22,148 nucleotides of DNA from contig NZ_QRVG01000013.1 in the NCBI RefSeq assembly GCF_003459245.1, forward strand, positions 44,623-66,770. Direction: 5' to 3'. This DNA is from Collinsella sp. AF23-2 (GTDB lineage Bacteria; Actinomycetota; Coriobacteriia; Coriobacteriales; Coriobacteriaceae). A program made the translations under genes and the position numbers. Under the pieces are notes generated by a model. The model saw only the letters and a program-made list of their open reading frames with translations, had not been told where the DNA came from and ran no database searches. Positions 20,490 to 22,148 of this stretch are shown in pieces; positions within the stretch are counted from its first letter, which is position 1; the number at the start of each line of letters is the position of its first letter.

Positions 20490-21629
20490 TCACTTCACAT
20501 CGAACTCCACGCGATCGAGCTCGGGCACGTTGAGGTCGATGAGCTTGCGGGCAACGCGGCGGTCGTGTGCCCCAAGCGCCTCGCCTGTCGTCACATGGGC
20601 GACAATCTCGCGCTCGACGATGCCTTCCTCGTCCCCTTCGGTGGCCGAGGTCTCGACGGCGACGGTGTAATCCTTAAAGCCCGGCAGCACCGCGGCAAGC
20701 TCGCGTGTGGTCTCGGTGACGCCGTAGCCGTCCTGCACGCCGACCTGCGCCGAGCCAATGGACCCCGCGGTCATGACGATGCAGGGGATGGCAAAGATCA
20801 CCGTACCCACGATGATGCGGCGGCGCACCTTGTGTGACAGCTCATCGACCTCGGCATCTTCTTCGGCGGTCACAATGCCGTCGCCGTTGAGGTCGCGCTT
20901 GAGCGGCACGCGCAAAAGAAGTAGTACGGCTTCGGCCGCCAGCGCGATAAAGACGACGTTGATGCCAAACTCGTAAAGCGCCGAGAGAAACAGCGACCCG
21001 CTTGCGATGGCGATGCCATAGCCCGCCGCGCACAGGGGCGGCATGAGCGCGGTCGCCACGGCCACGCCGGCGATGAGCGTTGCGGGCTCCTGGTCGCGCG
21101 AGTTGCCCAGGCCACCCGCAAAGCCGCCCGCGAGCGCGACGGCAAGGTCCCACACGGTGGGCGTCGAGTTGTCGATAATGGCGGCTGTGGTGGTGCCAAG
21201 GGGCGAGAGCTTAAAGTACAACGTGGATGTGACCAGGCAAAAGGCCATTTGCAGCGCAAGGCCGGCGACGGCTTCGACGGTAATCTCGCGGTCGAGCGTG
21301 GCGATGCCATATGCCATGGCAAGGACCGATCCCATAAGCGGGCAGATGAGCATGGCGCCCACGATGGCGATGTCCGAATCGATATCGAGGCCAATACTTG
21401 CGATTAACATCGCGATGATGAGGATGCACAGGTGAGTGCCAGTCAGACGCGCCCCGTTTACAAAACGCTTGCGGATCACGTGATAGGGTGCGCGTCCCTC
21501 GCGAATGTTGAACGCGCGCTTGAGGAAGCGGGTGAAGTTTTCCATGGCTTCGCTATGAGCAGGGCGGATGCCGTGACGCCGATGATGACGCTCGCGCAGT
21601 CGTTCGATCTGTTGCTTGTCGAGTTCCAT
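20490..21629 (-). CDS. DUF389 family membrane protein with an EF-hand-like loop
   Basis: A 379-aa protein. The start is ATG at the complement of 21627-21629, which has SD GAGGTGG; a longer frame from 21776 adds 49 residues of no character. Residues 1-60 are basic and soluble. Several membrane segments follow (66-82, 86-110, 118-138, 162-175, 184-210, 212-240, 271-291). The family motif DSDIAIVGAMLICPLMGSVL (84-103) is clear, as is GNSRDQEPATLIAGVAVATAL. Between two membrane segments is DLNGDGIVTAEED (246-258), which matches the EF-hand calcium loop at positions 1, 3, 5 and 12 (D246, N248, D250, E257). A soluble C-terminus (292-379) follows. The function of DUF389 proteins is not established. 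Confidence 0.9.
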   Translation of the reverse strand: MELDKQQIERLRERHHRRHGIRPAHSEAMENFTRFLKRAFNIREGRAPYHVIRKRFVNGARLTGTHLCILIIAMLIASIGLDIDSDIAIVGAMLICPLMGSVLAMAYGIATLDREITVEAVAGLALQMAFCLVTSTLYFKLSPLGTTTAAIIDNSTPTVWDLAVALAGGFAGGLGNSRDQEPATLIAGVAVATALMPPLCAAGYGIAIASGSLFLSALYEFGINVVFIALAAEAVLLLLRVPLKRDLNGDGIVTAEEDAEVDELSHKVRRRIIVGTVIFAIPCIVMTAGSIGSAQVGVQDGYGVTETTRELAAVLPGFKDYTVAVETSATEGDEEGIVEREIVAHVTTGEALGAHDRRVARKLIDLNVPELDRVEFDVK

Positions 21630-21936
21630 GTCCACCTCGTTCTGGCACGGGCCGCGCAACGCGCCCGTTGTCCTAACTCTACACCGTGGCGGACGAGGTG
21701 TCTGTTGGATGCGGAATCCGATAGGGCGGATGACGCGGGAGCAAATGCAAATCACAGGTTCAATTTGATCCCGCAATAATATGATGCACCAGCTCCTACA
21801 TATGTGACGAAATTGTGAAGCACGAGAGCGTGAATTTCAAAAAATACGCTGGTCGCCAATGTTGCGCAACAGAATTCAAAAATCGACAGCTACCGTTTGA
21901 TACGTATGGATACATCCGTGTCAAAGGGAGAAAGCC
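21630..21936. other. Divergent intergenic region, no gene seen
   Basis: About 307 bp between two divergent starts. The part next to the exported-protein gene is A/T-richer than surrounding DNA. It holds a possible extended -10 for the DUF389 gene (complement TGTAGAGT, 21683-21676), and an imperfect dyad at about 21808-21839 (GAAATT, CACG-AGAG-CGTG, AATTTC). A weak TCGACA (21883-21888) with TATGGA (21905-21910) could serve the plus gene. None is strong. Confidence 0.35.
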
Positions 21937-22148
21937 ATGGCAAACTACAGTCCACAACACTTTGGGCCTCGGGCCAAGACTGTCAACGTCAAGGGCGTTG
22001 CTAACCGCGCCGTCGCAACCGTTTTGACGGCGGGCCTCATTGCTCAGCCGCTTATGTCGCCGCTGGCGGCAATCGCCGCACCGTCAACCGATAACGGCGA
22101 TTCTGTTCAGGGGGGTGTTCCTATAGTTTTGTCAACTGGGAAATGCTC
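21937..22148 (+). CDS. N-terminus of an exported (probably cell-surface) protein, cut by the window edge
   Basis: ATG 21937 follows GGGAG with 6-nt spacing, and the frame stays open to the right edge (70 codons). After a polar start (MANYSPQHFG) and a basic stretch (KTVNVKGVANR) comes a hydrophobic segment VATVLTAGLIAQPLMSPLAA with a likely cleavage after AIAA (about residue 50). This is the long signal peptide type of Gram-positive surface proteins. The mature part visible (PSTDNGDSVQGGVP) is too short to identify. A G6 run at 22110-22115 lies just after the signal peptide; a one-base change there would switch to another open frame. Product unknown. Confidence 0.7.
   Translation, partial: MANYSPQHFGPRAKTVNVKGVANRAVATVLTAGLIAQPLMSPLAAIAAPSTDNGDSVQGGVPIVLSTGKC

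Noticed and set aside
21630..21776. 49-residue N-terminal extension of the DUF389 protein
   Set aside because: Composition is that of non-coding DNA and the internal ATG at the complement of 21627-21629 has a good SD.

Overview
The window looks like chromosomal DNA of a high-GC anaerobic gut actinobacterium of the Coriobacteriia, most likely Collinsella or a close relative. This is an inference from base composition, strong AGGAGG-type ribosome binding sites, a TTG start, a giant fused 2-hydroxyacyl-CoA dehydratase activase, and intergenic hairpin repeats. No phage, IS transposase, tRNA, rRNA or CRISPR-Cas gene was seen. Family assignments come from motifs read in the translated sequence, with no database search.

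Layout. (1) 1-4350, minus strand: a polar amino acid (probably glutamate/glutamine type) ABC importer. It reads lipoprotein binding protein, two permeases, ATPase, then a gamma-glutamyl-GABA hydrolase-like amidotransferase cut by the left edge. A clear promoter lies at 4321-4350, and a hairpin after the binding-protein gene may set stoichiometry. (2) 4351-4927: gene-poor DNA with two GGGACAG-core hairpins, a 12-codon ORF, a regular array of three 59-bp inverted-repeat units and the dxs terminator. (3) 4928-6709, minus: a divergent DXS. (4) 6938-8497, plus: HD-domain protein plus a CmpB-type membrane protein. (5) 8696-10330, plus: amtB-glnK ammonium module, whose P-II protein lacks Tyr51. (6) 10405-12430, plus: TetR regulator and MFS exporter with shared ATAC-N5-GTAT operator candidates. 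(7) 12540-13403, plus: Cof-type HAD phosphatase whose promoter, RBS and start lie in a 22-bp perfect inverted repeat.

(8) 13404-13932: apparently empty DNA that holds what looks like an unannotated type I toxin-antitoxin locus. A 41-aa hydrophobic peptide with a basic tail has its SD in a hairpin. Convergent promoter-like sequences with the same -10 flank it, and both predicted transcripts start with related sequence. (9) 13933-19430, plus: TetR regulator followed 11 nt later by a 1591-aa activase/dehydratase-like fusion, ending in a strong terminator. (10) 19431-20417: a MITE-like 131-bp inverted-repeat element and a small membrane-anchored protein that seems translationally coupled to a 12-codon leader ORF. 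(11) 20490-21629, minus: DUF389 membrane protein with an EF-hand-like loop. (12) 21937-end, plus: start of an exported protein cut by the right edge.

The most interesting items are the candidate toxin-antitoxin locus (13451-13780), the 59-bp repeat array (4654-4873), and the inverted repeats that bracket promoter and RBS (12491-12546, 10344-10397).
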